Source: Adiantum capillus-veneris
Taxonomy: Eukaryota; Streptophyta; Polypodiopsida; Polypodiales; Pteridaceae
DNA: 64,000 nt
Direction of reading: 5' to 3'
NCBI GenBank assembly: GCA_014529385.2
Contig: CM043959.1
Location: forward strand, 46,951,928 to 47,015,927
Below are positions 47,451-59,048 of this stretch, piece after piece. Position 1 is the stretch's first letter. Each line of letters starts with the position of its first letter. Both the position numbers and the translations under genes were made by a program. The notes under the pieces are model-generated. The model ran no database searches. It saw nothing but the letters and a program-made list of their open reading frames with translations, and had not been told where the DNA came from.

Positions 47451-48292
47451 CAACTCTTAGCCTTGCCACTCAAGCCATAGTCCCTAAGATATCTATCCCC
47501 TCCTGAGGAAATACAACCCAAAACATTGCATGTCCAAGAGGATGAACCATCTCTATCTGTAGCCCAACCCTATAGAGATTCAACTTGCTGAAACAAAGCA
47601 TGAGACACACAAGACTCATTGTAATATAACAAAGAAAACATACAAATGGGTTCCTAAAGCTTCTTTATCGACCATTTGTGACATTAAAAAAAACAAAGCC
47701 TTGTAAGAGACGTCCCACTTGCTCTAAGAAATGTGAGAAAACATTGCATTGGATTCCTAAACGACTATTGAAAGCCCAAGGCTACTATGAAGAAAATGAT
47801 CAAATCTGAATGCCTAAATGTAAATTGTGTTCTTACCTGTCCCCTATAAACCCATTGAGTCAAATCCTATAATGATACAACCGATTGAAGACCGTGGGAA
47901 GGGAAAGATCACAAAATACTATACACCGGATTCGGAGCTAGTTTGGGTACCCAAGTGAGAATGACTTGTATCGCATTACTCAAACATAGAAAAAACAAAT
48001 GAAGCTTCTTGCTCTTCATGTAGTTCTTCTACAGAAACACAAGCTTCTTCACAGCCTCCACCTACCACAAAAGATGTACAAAAAAACAAGGAAAGAATAG
48101 CACCTCCCATTGTAAATTCATCACCTAAAACAACATTGCAAGTAAAATCATGGGAGAATACCTTACCACCCTTGCAGCTAGATGAAACGTCTAGGGTGGT
48201 GAAAAACTACTAGTCAAAGTCTTCACCCATTACAACTTGGAACAAGTGGTTTCAAAAGGTGACGACATTGTTCCAAAAGATATGATATACCC

Positions 48293-48306
48293 AAGGAAGG
48301 GGGGAG
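48293..48306 (+). promoter_or_regulatory. Polypurine tract before 3' LTR
   Basis: AAGGAAGGGGGGAG stands immediately before TGTTTGCTGACATCC, the arrangement expected at the internal/3' LTR border of a plus-strand LTR element. It fits the 41-47 kb gypsy remnant upstream. Confidence 0.65.
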
Positions 48307-49480
48307 TGTTTGCTGACATCCATCATTCACTTGCTCCCCTCTTAACCTTCCTTCTTGGCTTCTCAATCTCCCAATCTTAGGGAATGTATATATAGCTCTA
48401 TACTCAAGAAAACAAAAATAAAAAAATAAAAGAGCAAGAGCCACCAAACAAAAATCTTGAAACCTACAAATTCTAGTAGATGACCCAAACATCATGATAA
48501 CACATTATGCACACGACCTTTTGACATGACTCTTATAATATTTGCACACTAATAAAAATCTATGTGTGTATACAGATATGGCCAGTACGCTAGAGTCATC
48601 CATTCCTACCTTGGGTGAGAGGTACCTCTTTACTTTTCACAAGTGTTTCACATAGTCTACCCGGTGCTTGCCTGAATGGGATTTGGTAGATACACTAGTG
48701 TGTGAGAAATGTTTTGAGAAATTAGAATGGTTGATACGTCTCTTGACCACGACTGATCCCTACTTAGTAGAGAATACTAAGGTTAGGATTGTTTATGTTG
48801 TTTTGATTGTGTTCAATAAAGGTTGGTGGCTCTTCCCACTTATGTGCCTCCTAGAGGTATTCCTTGTGTTTTCTAGTGTGTACAAAAACGCATTGTAGTA
48901 GTTGGAATTTTGAACTTCATGCAATCTTTGTCTAGTTCACTCTTTGAATCGAGCGCAATCATCAACATGAACATGTGTTTCTTGTCTATTATCATTGCCT
49001 CTTGTCTTTTTTAGCATCCATGTTTGTATGTTTTAATTATGATTGGTAGCACAATATTCATCACATTTTCTTAGTATTAAACATTATATTCAATATAATC
49101 TTATGTCACAGTCCCTTGTCTAGGTTTATGAATCAAGAAGTCTCACTAAGCTAGTTTGACCAAGATAGACATTAGAGATTTTCTCTTAATACCATGGGAA
49201 ATGCCTTCCTAATTGTTAATGGCTACTTTAGGTTCTTAATCCGATATTATGAAGCAATGTGTGCAATGTACTAGTGCTTTCTAGTAGGCTTAATCCCTCT
49301 TAACCTTTAGCTTAAGTATTATAAAGAGAGTTCATTATTGTGATAGTTTGGGGAGGGTAACAATGTCAATATGACCCCCCAAAGTTACAAGATTGAAATG
49401 CAATGAATAAAACAACTTGCCAAAAATGTAAAATCTTGAGCTAGAAGAGAAATCCCAACTTGATTTGGTACTTCATTCAC
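48307..49480 (+). repeat. Putative 3' LTR of the plus-strand gypsy remnant
   Basis: Begins TGTTTGCTGACATCC right after the polypurine tract and has a TATA box TATATATAG at 48387-48395 followed by an A-rich region. The right end is not certain; the coordinate given is where a PBS-like string (TGATACTAGAGCC, about 49490) is seen. No second copy exists in the window to fix the boundaries. Short frames inside it are not supported as genes. Confidence 0.4.
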
Positions 49481-49509
49481 AGGTATTGCCTATGATACTA
49501 GAGCCCTAG

Positions 49510-50750
49510 ACGTTCACAGTGTGGACGCTTTTCCTTGAAAAGCAAAACGCCCAAGGCATACAAGATAAGCACACACGTCAAAAATTGAACCAATGTGAAA
49601 ACCACTTTGGGAGGTCAAACAAAGGGAATAATTTAGGAGATGATTTCATATGTAATTCCTTCTATCATAGCTTAACTAGAAGGTCTTCTAGGTATAGCCT
49701 CTAGTCAGCCCTCGTACATGAAATACTTTGCTCTCGCGATTAAACAACTTAATTGACAAGGCAAAATTAAAAGCTTGTCCATGGTATTAATAGTTGACCT
49801 CTAGTGCCCCTCAACAGTTAAATTAGCGATCCTATAATTGTTTATTTTTTGACATTTCAAAGTGCTTATGCGCTTAATTATATTATAGTTTAATATTTAC
49901 TACTAAAAAATTGTTTAATATTCTATTACCAATCAATTTGTGTGCCTATTCACTACATATGCTTTTTAATTATATATTTTCAATGAGAATGCAATTACTA
50001 TGCCATTTTCAATCAATTTGTAGTGTTTGAAGAAAGCTAAAGACATTCAATCTCAGATGCTCTTCCACCTTGATGAACGGGCTTCACCTCACTAGCTTCC
50101 AAGGATGGAATCTACATCAGGAAGGGGGGGGACCGGATGTTAACAACTTACGGATACCCTATCACCTTTGATGGATGCCTTATCAATTTATTAGAGTCAT
50201 GGATCGGGCTTGTTGGTCCTATAAGTACGTAGGTGGTCACCGATGAGAGGCGCACCACTTATCTCATTTCTACATTATTTTTGTTATGACCTGCCACTAT
50301 GGGTGCCCCTGTGTGAATGGGTCAGATTCATATAAAAGGTCCATTTTGACCTAAAATCCTCATTCTTGAGGTGCATGATAAAGAAGTGTTCTTGCTAGAC
50401 CTCTACCTTCTTCTCCATCGTGTGCTCATGAGTATGTGTGTGTGTGTGTGTATGTGTGTGTGGGTGTATGAGAGAGAGAGAGAGAGAGAGCATTGCGGCG
50501 GTAGCAAGGCGGTTGAGCGCGACGGAGGTAACTCCCTCCTCTTTGTGGCACGAAATCCTTCACGATGGCAAGCATAGAGCGGTGAGTGAAACACCATTGC
50601 CCACTTTGAGCTTACTAGGATAGTCTGGTTGTGTGCTTACAACCATTCGTGGCTTGCTTGACAATTTTGTGCACAAATTTCTTGAATACACGATACAAGA
50701 AAATTTCTTTTACTTCAGACAAAAATTGTGTATCACAAAACTATTTGTAT
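49510..50750. other. No recognised gene; TG/GA microsatellite
   Basis: Only short frames. A compound microsatellite lies at 50433-50490, (TG)n with interruptions followed by (GA)n. At 50300-50345 a GTCAGATTCATATAAAAGG string contains a TATA-like ATATAAAAGG, but no transcript unit follows clearly. Confidence 0.45.
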
Positions 50751-50759
50751 TTTAATCAT

Positions 50760-51350
50760 TGAAGAATTGCATAAACCACCTTATGCTGGATATAAAGGAT
50801 TTGTTGCTACTTTTCACAATTTATGTCATGATTTTTATAGGCATGGTTTGAAAAGTGATGCTAAGTAGTATGTTTCATCTTGTTTGATTTTCCAAAAGAC
50901 TAAAGCAGCAACAATTAAGAAATTGGGCCTTTTACACCCTCTTCCCATTCCTAAAAGACCTTGGGGATACAGTTCTATGGATTTTCTAATTGGCTTCCCA
51001 CTCACTATTCACAAGTATGATATGATTTGCACTCTTATTGATCGTTTTTTAAGCAAGCATACTTCATTCAATGCAAGAAAACTCTCACAACACATCACGT
51101 TGCACTTCACTTCCTCAAAGCTCCTCATCATGGTTTGCCAAAGGTAATCATATGTGATAGAGATTCCAAATTTTAGCGTACTTTTTGAATTATAGTTTTT
51201 GAAAATCTTGGTACTACACTTGATATTACCACTCACTCTTCTGCTAAAGGTAAATCTTTATTTGATATTGTGTATGGTCACTCTCTTCCTAGTCCTGCTT
51301 CACATTTTTCTAACATTGTGCCTGCTGTGGCACGAGTTACAATGGCTAAC
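50760..51350 (+). pseudogene. Ty3/gypsy integrase fragment (second lineage)
   Basis: Broken plus-strand frames read ATIKKLGLLHPLPIPKRPWG, YSSMDFLIGFPLTIHKYDMI, CTLIDRFLSKHTSF, then LPKVIICDRDSKF and GTTLDITTHSSA, then directly FDIVYGHSLPSPASH. This corresponds to the zinc-binding end and catalytic core of a gypsy integrase of the chromovirus type (first Asp in SMDF, second in CDRDSKF). The part carrying the catalytic Glu is deleted between SSAKG and FDIVYG. It differs in sequence from the integrase at 46 kb and is an isolated fragment. Confidence 0.8.
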
Positions 51351-51359
51351 TTTTGACCT

Positions 51360-52216
51360 ATAAGTTCGCCCTAGAGAAGATGCTAAATAGTTGTCATAAT
51401 TTTTTTTCCAAAACTTTCTAGATATTCTCCACACTTTCCATCGCTCACGGTTCAATTGATTCTCTATTGAGCAATTGAGGACATTTGCTATCCCTACTAG
51501 GAGGGATGTTTGAGTTTGGGTTCCCTCTTGTTGTATGTGGTTAGCATTACAATTGGGATAGCTAACATGTAATGGTAATTACGATGCTATCTTTAAAAAA
51601 AAAAACTAATAGTGAGATTGATGTTGTGTAGATTGGAATTATGGGAACTGAGGAGAAGGCACCGAATAATATCTCTTTGCCATTTTTATTTGCATAATTT
51701 TTTAGGTGTTTTTCTCGAGATGGTTTCATTATATTGATAGCCGTTTTTCGGCTCTCCATAATTTCCATACTAGATTACTCCACCCTACCAAATTCACCCA
51801 AACGCTATGGCTATCCCTACCATTTCACTGTACATAGGCGTGTGTGAGTTAGGGGGCTTTTCCCATATCTTCTTAAAAACCCTCAGCTAGCTAGTCACTG
51901 GGCTAGGTGAGCCAAAAAAAATAAAAAATATAAAAAAATAAAAGTATATTATGGCCTCTTTGTGTGTAAATATTTCATTGCATATATGGCCTAAATATAG
52001 GGATTTTTTATAATTATTTTGGTATTTTATTTAAATATTTCTACTTAGGTGTGTGTTTTATTAAACCTATGTACACCTTCTTTCATCCTCTTACACCATA
52101 ATTATATTTTTTGCCAATATGAACATACTCTAACCTCATATTTTTCCTTTATACAAATCACTCCCACATTTTCACCCTCACCCTCGTGAAAACAAAAAAT
52201 TGATTTCTACTCATTG
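51360..52216. other. No recognised gene; AT-rich
   Basis: AT-rich with several A or T runs. The string AGTTAGGGGGCTTTTCCCAT at 51847-51866 nearly repeats 21874-21892, but the flanks differ. No gene supported. Confidence 0.45.
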
Positions 52217-54388
52217 GTTACTTTTATTATATTATTTACTTGCACACCTTTTCCTCTTTCACCCAAAATAATTCAAGGAGGGACCATATCATATGATTCC
52301 AATATCTTTCCATATCCATAACTCCTCCATATTTCTATTATTATTTTTACTCATTATTCTAACACCATGTGCTCATTGAGCTAAAGTCCATGAATAGTCC
52401 ATACACTAGTCCCACCATGTATATATTTCTTATTTCACCAATAATCCTCCTCCATGCATGGGTCAAGGGCAACTTGAATGCTTTATATTATAATATGACA
52501 AAGGAGGGGCTCACTCTTGGATGCATTGTACAAATTCAACAAAGGAGGGGGCCACTAAAAGACTTTTGCAGGCATAAAAAACAGGCTTTTTGCTGAGAAT
52601 TTTGGCACCTATCTCCACTCCGAACTTGGAGCGGTGGTCAAAAGAGAAAATGTAGCCCACGCTCTGAATAATCACCTCAAATTTTTTCATGATTTTTGAA
52701 GCTACCAGCGGTGAGCTATGATTTTTTTAGTGGACCCTAGTCTGCCCACTTTTCTCACAAGTAGCCCTTAGTCTTCTCTCACCCTTCCACACACCTACTC
52801 ACTCTTACACATCCCTCCCTCTCCTTCCCTCACTCAAACCTGCAATTTCCATGGCTTCTCCCACCCTCTTCACCATTACCCTTCTCTCTCATCCCTATAG
52901 TTCCTTTATGAACCTCTACATACATACACCCTCTCCATGTCTCTCTCTATTGCTTCTATGTTACAATTTCATTTACCTCTCTTAAAATATCTAAAATTCA
53001 GCATCTTAACCATGATAACTTCTGCAAATTGAGGATTTTTCATCAACAAATCCTCTTTTCATCGTGGTGGTCAACCGTGGCGGTGGCGTAAAGAAGCGAA
53101 GAAGAAGAAGAAGACCAGCGGTCATTTTTTCCACAATCTATACAAGGGTGAGTTCAAGCTTCTTCAAAGCTTCACCATCTCAATGATTCTCTTTTAATTC
53201 ACCCCTCTTCCTTCATCAAATCAACTCACTCTACCCATTGTAAATGTAACATTAACTTTCTAGTGATTACTAACGACTAACATACTAACACAAAATAGCA
53301 TTGACCTAACCATAAAAGACACCTCACCTCAAGACATGTATAGTAACTCTCTCTCTCTCTCCCCTTCCTTAAAACTTACTTTCACCTTATCTACCATCAA
53401 TAATGCTCTCTTTTGAGCCCACACCCATGACTCAAGCAGACAAAGAAGGCCCGCAATGTTTTGATATTCAAAAAAATCATAATCCTGATTTGTTAGCTTG
53501 TAAATTAGGATTTCCAATAATCTTAATGAGGGGTCTCCAACCTATAAATAGGCCCCTCTCCTTCTTGTAAAACAACCTCCAATATCTCACATAGCACCCC
53601 AACACTCTATGCGTGAGGAGAGACTTAGGTGTAGCAACCACTTGTGAGCTTCACTCTTGGTGTGAGAGAAGCCTTCAAGCTACACATTGCAAGTGAGAGA
53701 GCGTGAGTTCCACAAATCTCAAAACCACTATTGTATATGCTCCTTCATCATCAATAAATTGAGGTTTGGTGCATCAGAGGCGTGATTCGACGTTCAAATC
53801 TTCGTCCTTCCATTTGTGCAATACGGTTCGGTGAATTCAAGGTGACTTGTGTATTTGAGTTTTATCGGTTGATCTTGATTTTAGAAAGTGTTTTAGTGTG
53901 TTTTTCATTGCCAGTTTTGTGTCCATTGTAAGAGGGTATTGTGGTGAGAGGTCTCCCACACCCTAATACAGTGTGTGTGTGTTTTGGCAATGTTTAGCAA
54001 TCACTAAGCATTGAGTGAGTTTATACAAGTTCTACGATAGCATCATAACGAACCATCTCCATTTGCAAGTCACAAATACGGTATTACGCAAGATCCTTTT
54101 CTCTCTCTCTTCCCTTTGCTCTAGCTCTCTCTGGTCCAGTTTGTGTGTGTCTTGGTGTGAGGTTGTTTGTGTGTGTTGTGTGGTGCATCTTCTTGGTTGT
54201 GCCAAAACCTCTCTTGCGTCCTAGTTCGCATACCATAACTAGGTGGTGCCCCTATCTTGTTTGGGTTTGGCTGCGGGTTTGTTGTTGTGTTGTGCTTGTG
54301 GTTGCCCCAGTCCCAATTGAGCAGCACGGGAGCCTTGAGGGGTGTTTAGAGGTCGCCTCTCTTGTTGCCCGCCCCGGACCGCCTCAAT
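52217..54388 (+). repeat. Dispersed repeat R1, copy 2 (LTR-like)
   Basis: Partner of 6391-8255 in the same orientation. The TATA box TATAAATAG lies at 53543-53551 and AATAAA at 53753-53758. It carries about 400 bp (about 53920-54295, including a TG-rich stretch) that copy 1 lacks between TTTTCATTGCCA and GCTTGTGGTTGCCCCAG. Both copies end with GACCGCCTCAAT. A small GAAGAAGAAG tract at 53099-53115 is private to this copy. Confidence 0.7.
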
Positions 54389-55020
54389 ATATATCTAGTG
54401 CGAACTTGCCCTATATAAAGGGTCATGCACGAAGTGATAGCCACCACTCATGGAATAAAATGTAAAGAGGGTCCTCAAATACTTGGCACTCCTAGCAATT
54501 CTAGATTAGTTCGAAGATGTTACACATGTGGTATTGTTCAAGATCATTGTCAAAGAGGTTCACTTCACAAAAATCTACTTTTTGAGTGGGGGGCCTTAAG
54601 TTGAGTGAAAGTGTTGCGTACTCGCAATAGAATAATGTCTTTGACATTGTTAAAATTTGAATTTGCAGCTCAAAAAATGTATGATGGTTCACGAGTTGCT
54701 GAAATATTTCCTTTTATTCATTTATTGACCGCCCTTGAGTTGGCTTGCAAGCAACAATGTCCTACTGCACGTGCACAATTGTTCTTCCTTGACCTAGCTT
54801 TTGGTAATTCAAGTGCAAAAGAAGGATGCATCTCTTTTCTTCTTTGTTCTTGTATCATCAACGTCTAGACCACCTTCCATAACACTGATAGAGAGTAGTT
54901 GTGAGTCACCCAAGCTATATTCACCTATGGTATTGCCCATTGACAAGGAGCATGAGGGAGAGAGAGAGAGAGAGAGATTCATTCAGATTGGCTATGGATC
55001 TTGCTTGCTATGGGGTGGAA
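54389..55020. other. No recognised gene
   Basis: A plus-strand frame at 54605-54868 (87 codons) and an upstream CYTCGIVQDHCQ string near 54517 could be remains of a gag knuckle, but the spacing C-x2-C-x5-H-x-C is not canonical. A (GA)n tract lies at 54957-54976. Confidence 0.4.
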
Positions 55021-55024
55021 ACAC

Positions 55025-55179
<155 letters not shown>

Positions 55180-56700
55180 CCTCTACAAAACCCCCATCCA
55201 AACCATTCCCCCAATGCAAGAATTATTTTTATTTATTTTTAAATACCTTAAAAAAATGGTTTTCTTTTCCTCAATTCCAGCTAAAACCCCTATTTCTACA
55301 CATATGAACCACCAAGGAAAAGTGGTGTCAATGACATTTCTTTTTTTGTACCGCCAAAGCATGCTTTCAACCAAATGAAGATTGCTTAATTCATGGGGTT
55401 TTTTTGTGAGCTATAGGTGTTGCATAAAGAGGCACATAATTTGGCATCCTCTAAGCAAGACCTTGTAGTTTGAAAGATTCATTGAAGAGCATCACTAATT
55501 TAGTGTGCCTAATTGATTCTATTAATGATGCCATAAAAAAATCAATTAAATGATGATAAACTTTCAACTAGAAATTTACTATCACATATGTGACAGTTAT
55601 CCAAATATGCCCCTTATAAGCATTAGGGAAATTTTGAGGCCATTTTATTGTCGTACAAGAAATGGTAGAGAGAGTAAATTCTTTTCATTTAAAGAAATAA
55701 AGGCAAAAAGTTTCAAATTCCAAAATTTGGGAAAACCCTTCACCTTTTTACCGTTTGCATGGGATGTCGCTTTCTGAGGCCCCACATGAAGTGTCACTTT
55801 CAAATTTCTATGGAATGGGTCAAATTCCCCCCTGCTTGGTTCTATCAGGAACCCTTTTTTTCACCATATCGAACCCCATCATCTTCTTCCCCATATCCAA
55901 GATTTAACCTTGGTATTGCAGCCATGAATCCTATTATGAGAGTTATCTATGATCTCCATGTTGAGTTGGGAGATGAATATTCTCCCCCTTGAAAAAGAAA
56001 TAGGGTTTTTGAAACTCCTCCTTCTTCCATTGAAGCAATGAGATTAGAGGGAAAGAAAAACATGACTATATCCCATAGACCCCATCACCAAAAGCACCCT
56101 ACCATTCTTCAATTGTTCTTCATTGATGAGGTTTATATAAGATGGTATAGAAGGGATATCAGGCTATAGACAAGACCTTGTAGCAAAGGGACATTCTTAA
56201 TCTAGAAAAACATTTGTTGTAATAGTTAAGGGATTCTCTTATCCATCAGCCAAGGAAGCAAGGAGAAGATAAAAAACCTACAATCATTTCCATAGGTGCT
56301 CCAAGAGTTCTTATAATATCCATAGGTAAGTACTTTTGTCAATCTCCATAGGTACTCCATGATATCCCATAATGTCCTTAACTGATTTTGTTGATCTCCA
56401 TAGGTACTCAAAGATTTCTTGTAATGTTAGGCTCTTTTCTACTCTAAAGGGACTTCTTAGGTGCCTATGATGTGCATAAGTTCATATGGTTTCCATAGTC
56501 ATTGCAATACAATGTGGTGTCAAAAGTACTTTTAAGAGATCCTATAAAAGTATGACTATAGAGCTATTAGAGCCCTCTAGACACCCTTGCAGGCCTCGTG
56601 CTTGCAAGGAATTGTGAAGCAACATTTGCTTTGGTGATGCATTTTTGTAACACTTTATGTAGCTATTTTTGGAATAAAAAGTGCCTCTCTTTTTATAATT
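55180..56700. other. No recognised gene
   Basis: Short frames only, the longest about 77 codons (55759-55992), with no domain. At 56285-56410 the phrase CTCCATAGGTACTC and variants recur four times at irregular spacing. Confidence 0.45.
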
Positions 56701-56730
56701 GTCATCTTAGTTGATCTCTCTAGCCTACTT

Positions 56731-56995
56731 AATGTGTGGTTTAAATGTATTTCCTATGCATGTGGTCCAAAAAGTCCAATTGATATATGTTTTGACTATA
56801 CTTCCTATGTATGTGCTCCAAACATTCCCAAAGAGAATAGAACTTTAATGTGTGTTTTGAATGTATTTCCTCCGCATGAGGTCCAAATACTCCGAAAAAG
56901 AATAGCACTTTAATGTTGTTTTAAATGTACTTCATGTGCATGCGGTCCAAAAATTCCTAGAGATAATAGCACTTTATTCCACTTTAATGCAATTG
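56731..56995. repeat. Four tandem units of about 65 bp
   Basis: Units begin at about 56731, 56785, 56851 and 56914 with AATGTGTGTTTTGAATGTA or a variant. They share TTCCTATGCATGTGGTCCAA and, in units two to four, AGAGAATAGCACTTTA. Divergence is about 20% by eye. No ORF. Confidence 0.75.
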
Positions 56996-56999
56996 ATGG

Positions 57000-58197
57000 A
57001 ATCTCAAAATAATGCTCGGATAGTAAGATATGTCACCTGGAAGTTCGGAGAGTCAACGCTCGGATCTCACAAAACACTTGCAATGTAGATATGGACGTGA
57101 AGAGCTCCTCAAGGCTAATGCGATGATGCTCTCAACTTATTGATACAATAACTGTGTGGTGAGTGCAAAGGGATGGAATCTAGACAGTAAGAGGGTGCTC
57201 ACGATGTACATAAAAAACCTTATTTGCTTATTTTCAATTATAAAATTGACTATTTAAAACCTTACAAAGCTGCCTTTTATATCCTAGCTAAGGGTCTTAT
57301 ATGTATAAGGGCTAAAACTACTTCAAAAATAAGTGACATATCCGGGTAAATTGTCTAACTTATGATAGAGCCTGGAAGCCCATAACCCCAAAGTTTGCAT
57401 AAATAAAAATTGAACAAAGATCTAATGGTTTTGTGGTGGGAAAAATGACAATCACTTTCTGTTACAAGGGCTAAAGAAATCTCTCTTGAACAAGCATCTC
57501 CTTCTCTTGCAATCCTTCAACACTCCCCTTTCCTACTTCATGTTGTCCCTGACATGAGTCAAGGTCTGAAATTTTAGAGTCTCATGCTTTCTCTGTCTCC
57601 TTGATGAAAGTGAAGGTCTGCATTTGTTCCAACTTTTTTCCTATGGCTTCACTTCCTGAAAATTCCTTTCGTGTTGTTTTGCATAGCTCTTGTATAACCA
57701 TCACATCACAGTAGCATTTTTAGCAAATTTTCAAGCGATTCCTACTTTGTTCATGCATCCATTTAGCTTGTTGATTCTCTAGCTTCCTTGAAATGACTAT
57801 ATGATTCATGCAAAATGCACAAAAACTCAAAAATTTTCATTCATGCAAGAATAAGAAAAAATTGAAAATTTTCCTGGCTATGATGGATATAATTTTTTTC
57901 TGGATTTGAACCTCATGGGCTTGATATACACTGTAAGAATATGCCCTAGTAAAAAAATAATGAAATTTGGTTGAGTGGTTTGGTTAGAAACTAGGATTTC
58001 AATATTAGTTGTAGAGTTTTTGAGCTTTCTACACAGGTTCTAAGCCTCTTTTGAGTTTTGATCTCATAGGGGGGCTATTGTCAAAGTGTCTATTGAGTTG
58101 TAAAATTTTGTTGGGTGTGTCATCAATGAAAAACATATAGTGACTTTTTCATAGGATTGGAGATGTCACCTCTGATTGACTTCCAGATTTCTGGGCA
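57000..58197. other. No recognised gene; host side of copia insertion
   Basis: AT-leaning sequence without frames of note. The right end (TTCTGGGCATGTTC) is the left flank of the copia element and resumes at 63757. Confidence 0.5.
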
Positions 58198-58202
58198 TGT
58201 TC
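58198..58202. other. Target-site duplication TGTTC, left
   Basis: TGTTC directly before the LTR start TGTTAGGAAA is repeated at 63757-63761 directly after the LTR end CTTAACA. It is a perfect 5-bp duplication. Confidence 0.95.
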
Positions 58203-58988
58203 TGTTAGGAAATAAGACGTAGCTAAATAGATAATTGAGTAGATTACTTAATGGAGAGAGACAGATTTATATACACGAGATTATAGAGTAGAGAGAGAGT
58301 ACACACGATATACGTGGTTCACCCAATGTGGGCTACGTCCACGGGAAAGCAGCCACTCAATGGCTTTAGTACTTTAAAACAAGAAGTAGTTTACAAAGGG
58401 ATTATACCCTTAATGGAGCTCCCGCCTTGCTTCACTCTCACCACCTCACATTCACCTTGTTGCATCAACTTCACACTATGAAATGTGTGTAGAAATGGCC
58501 TCCTTTTATAGGCCAAAAGGGCTGCCCTCTCTTATGAGAGACAGCCATGTGTAGCCGCCCTTGTGCGAATAAGTCCAAATCGGACCCTCCAATCCGCCCA
58601 TGTGTGGCCGCCCTTGAGAGGACAAGTCCGCTTTTGAATTCGGCCACCGGCCATTGAATTCGGCCACCGGCCACCGGCCATTGACTTCCGACCACCGGCC
58701 ATCGGCCATTGACTACCGGCCACCGGCCAACCGACCGATTGTTTTCCGACCACTTTCCGGCCGCCGTCCGGCCATAATATTTCGGCAAAAAAGAATATTC
58801 CGGCTACTTTCGGGGGCCTCCGCCCCCGAGGCCTTTAATGTTGCCCCTGATTCTTGTCCGTGAAAATTTTGGTTTTCGGTGAGTGATTTTCCTTCACGCA
58901 CGATGGCTTCTCCTCATAATGGGGGCCTTACAAATGAGCGCTTTTACCACAGAAAATTACAAGGGTAAATCAGGCTCCATACTTAACA
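58203..58988 (-). repeat. 3' LTR of Ty1/copia element (786 bp)
   Basis: TG...CA ends (TGTTAGGAAATAAGACGTAG ... CCATACTTAACA). On the element strand the TATA box TATAAAAGGA lies at 58501-58510. Upstream of it in element sense are short GGCCACCGGCCA repeats at 58636-58735. The 30 bp of extra length against the other LTR comes from one more such repeat unit and a short insertion near 58795. Confidence 0.97.
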
Positions 58989-59001
58989 ATCTCCCACTTG
59001 G
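58989..59001 (-). promoter_or_regulatory. Polypurine tract of copia element
   Basis: On the element strand CCAAGTGGGAGAT precedes the 3' LTR start TGTTAAGTATGG. Confidence 0.75.
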
Positions 59002-59048
59002 AGACTGATCTCCAAACCAAACGTGTGACTGCTTTCCATTCTGGCTTC

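Noticed and set aside
21874-51866. Shared AGTTAGGGGGCTTTTCCCAT at 21.9 kb and 51.85 kb as an element end
   Set aside because: The match is about 20 bp and the flanks are unrelated on both sides; chance or tiny relic cannot be separated.
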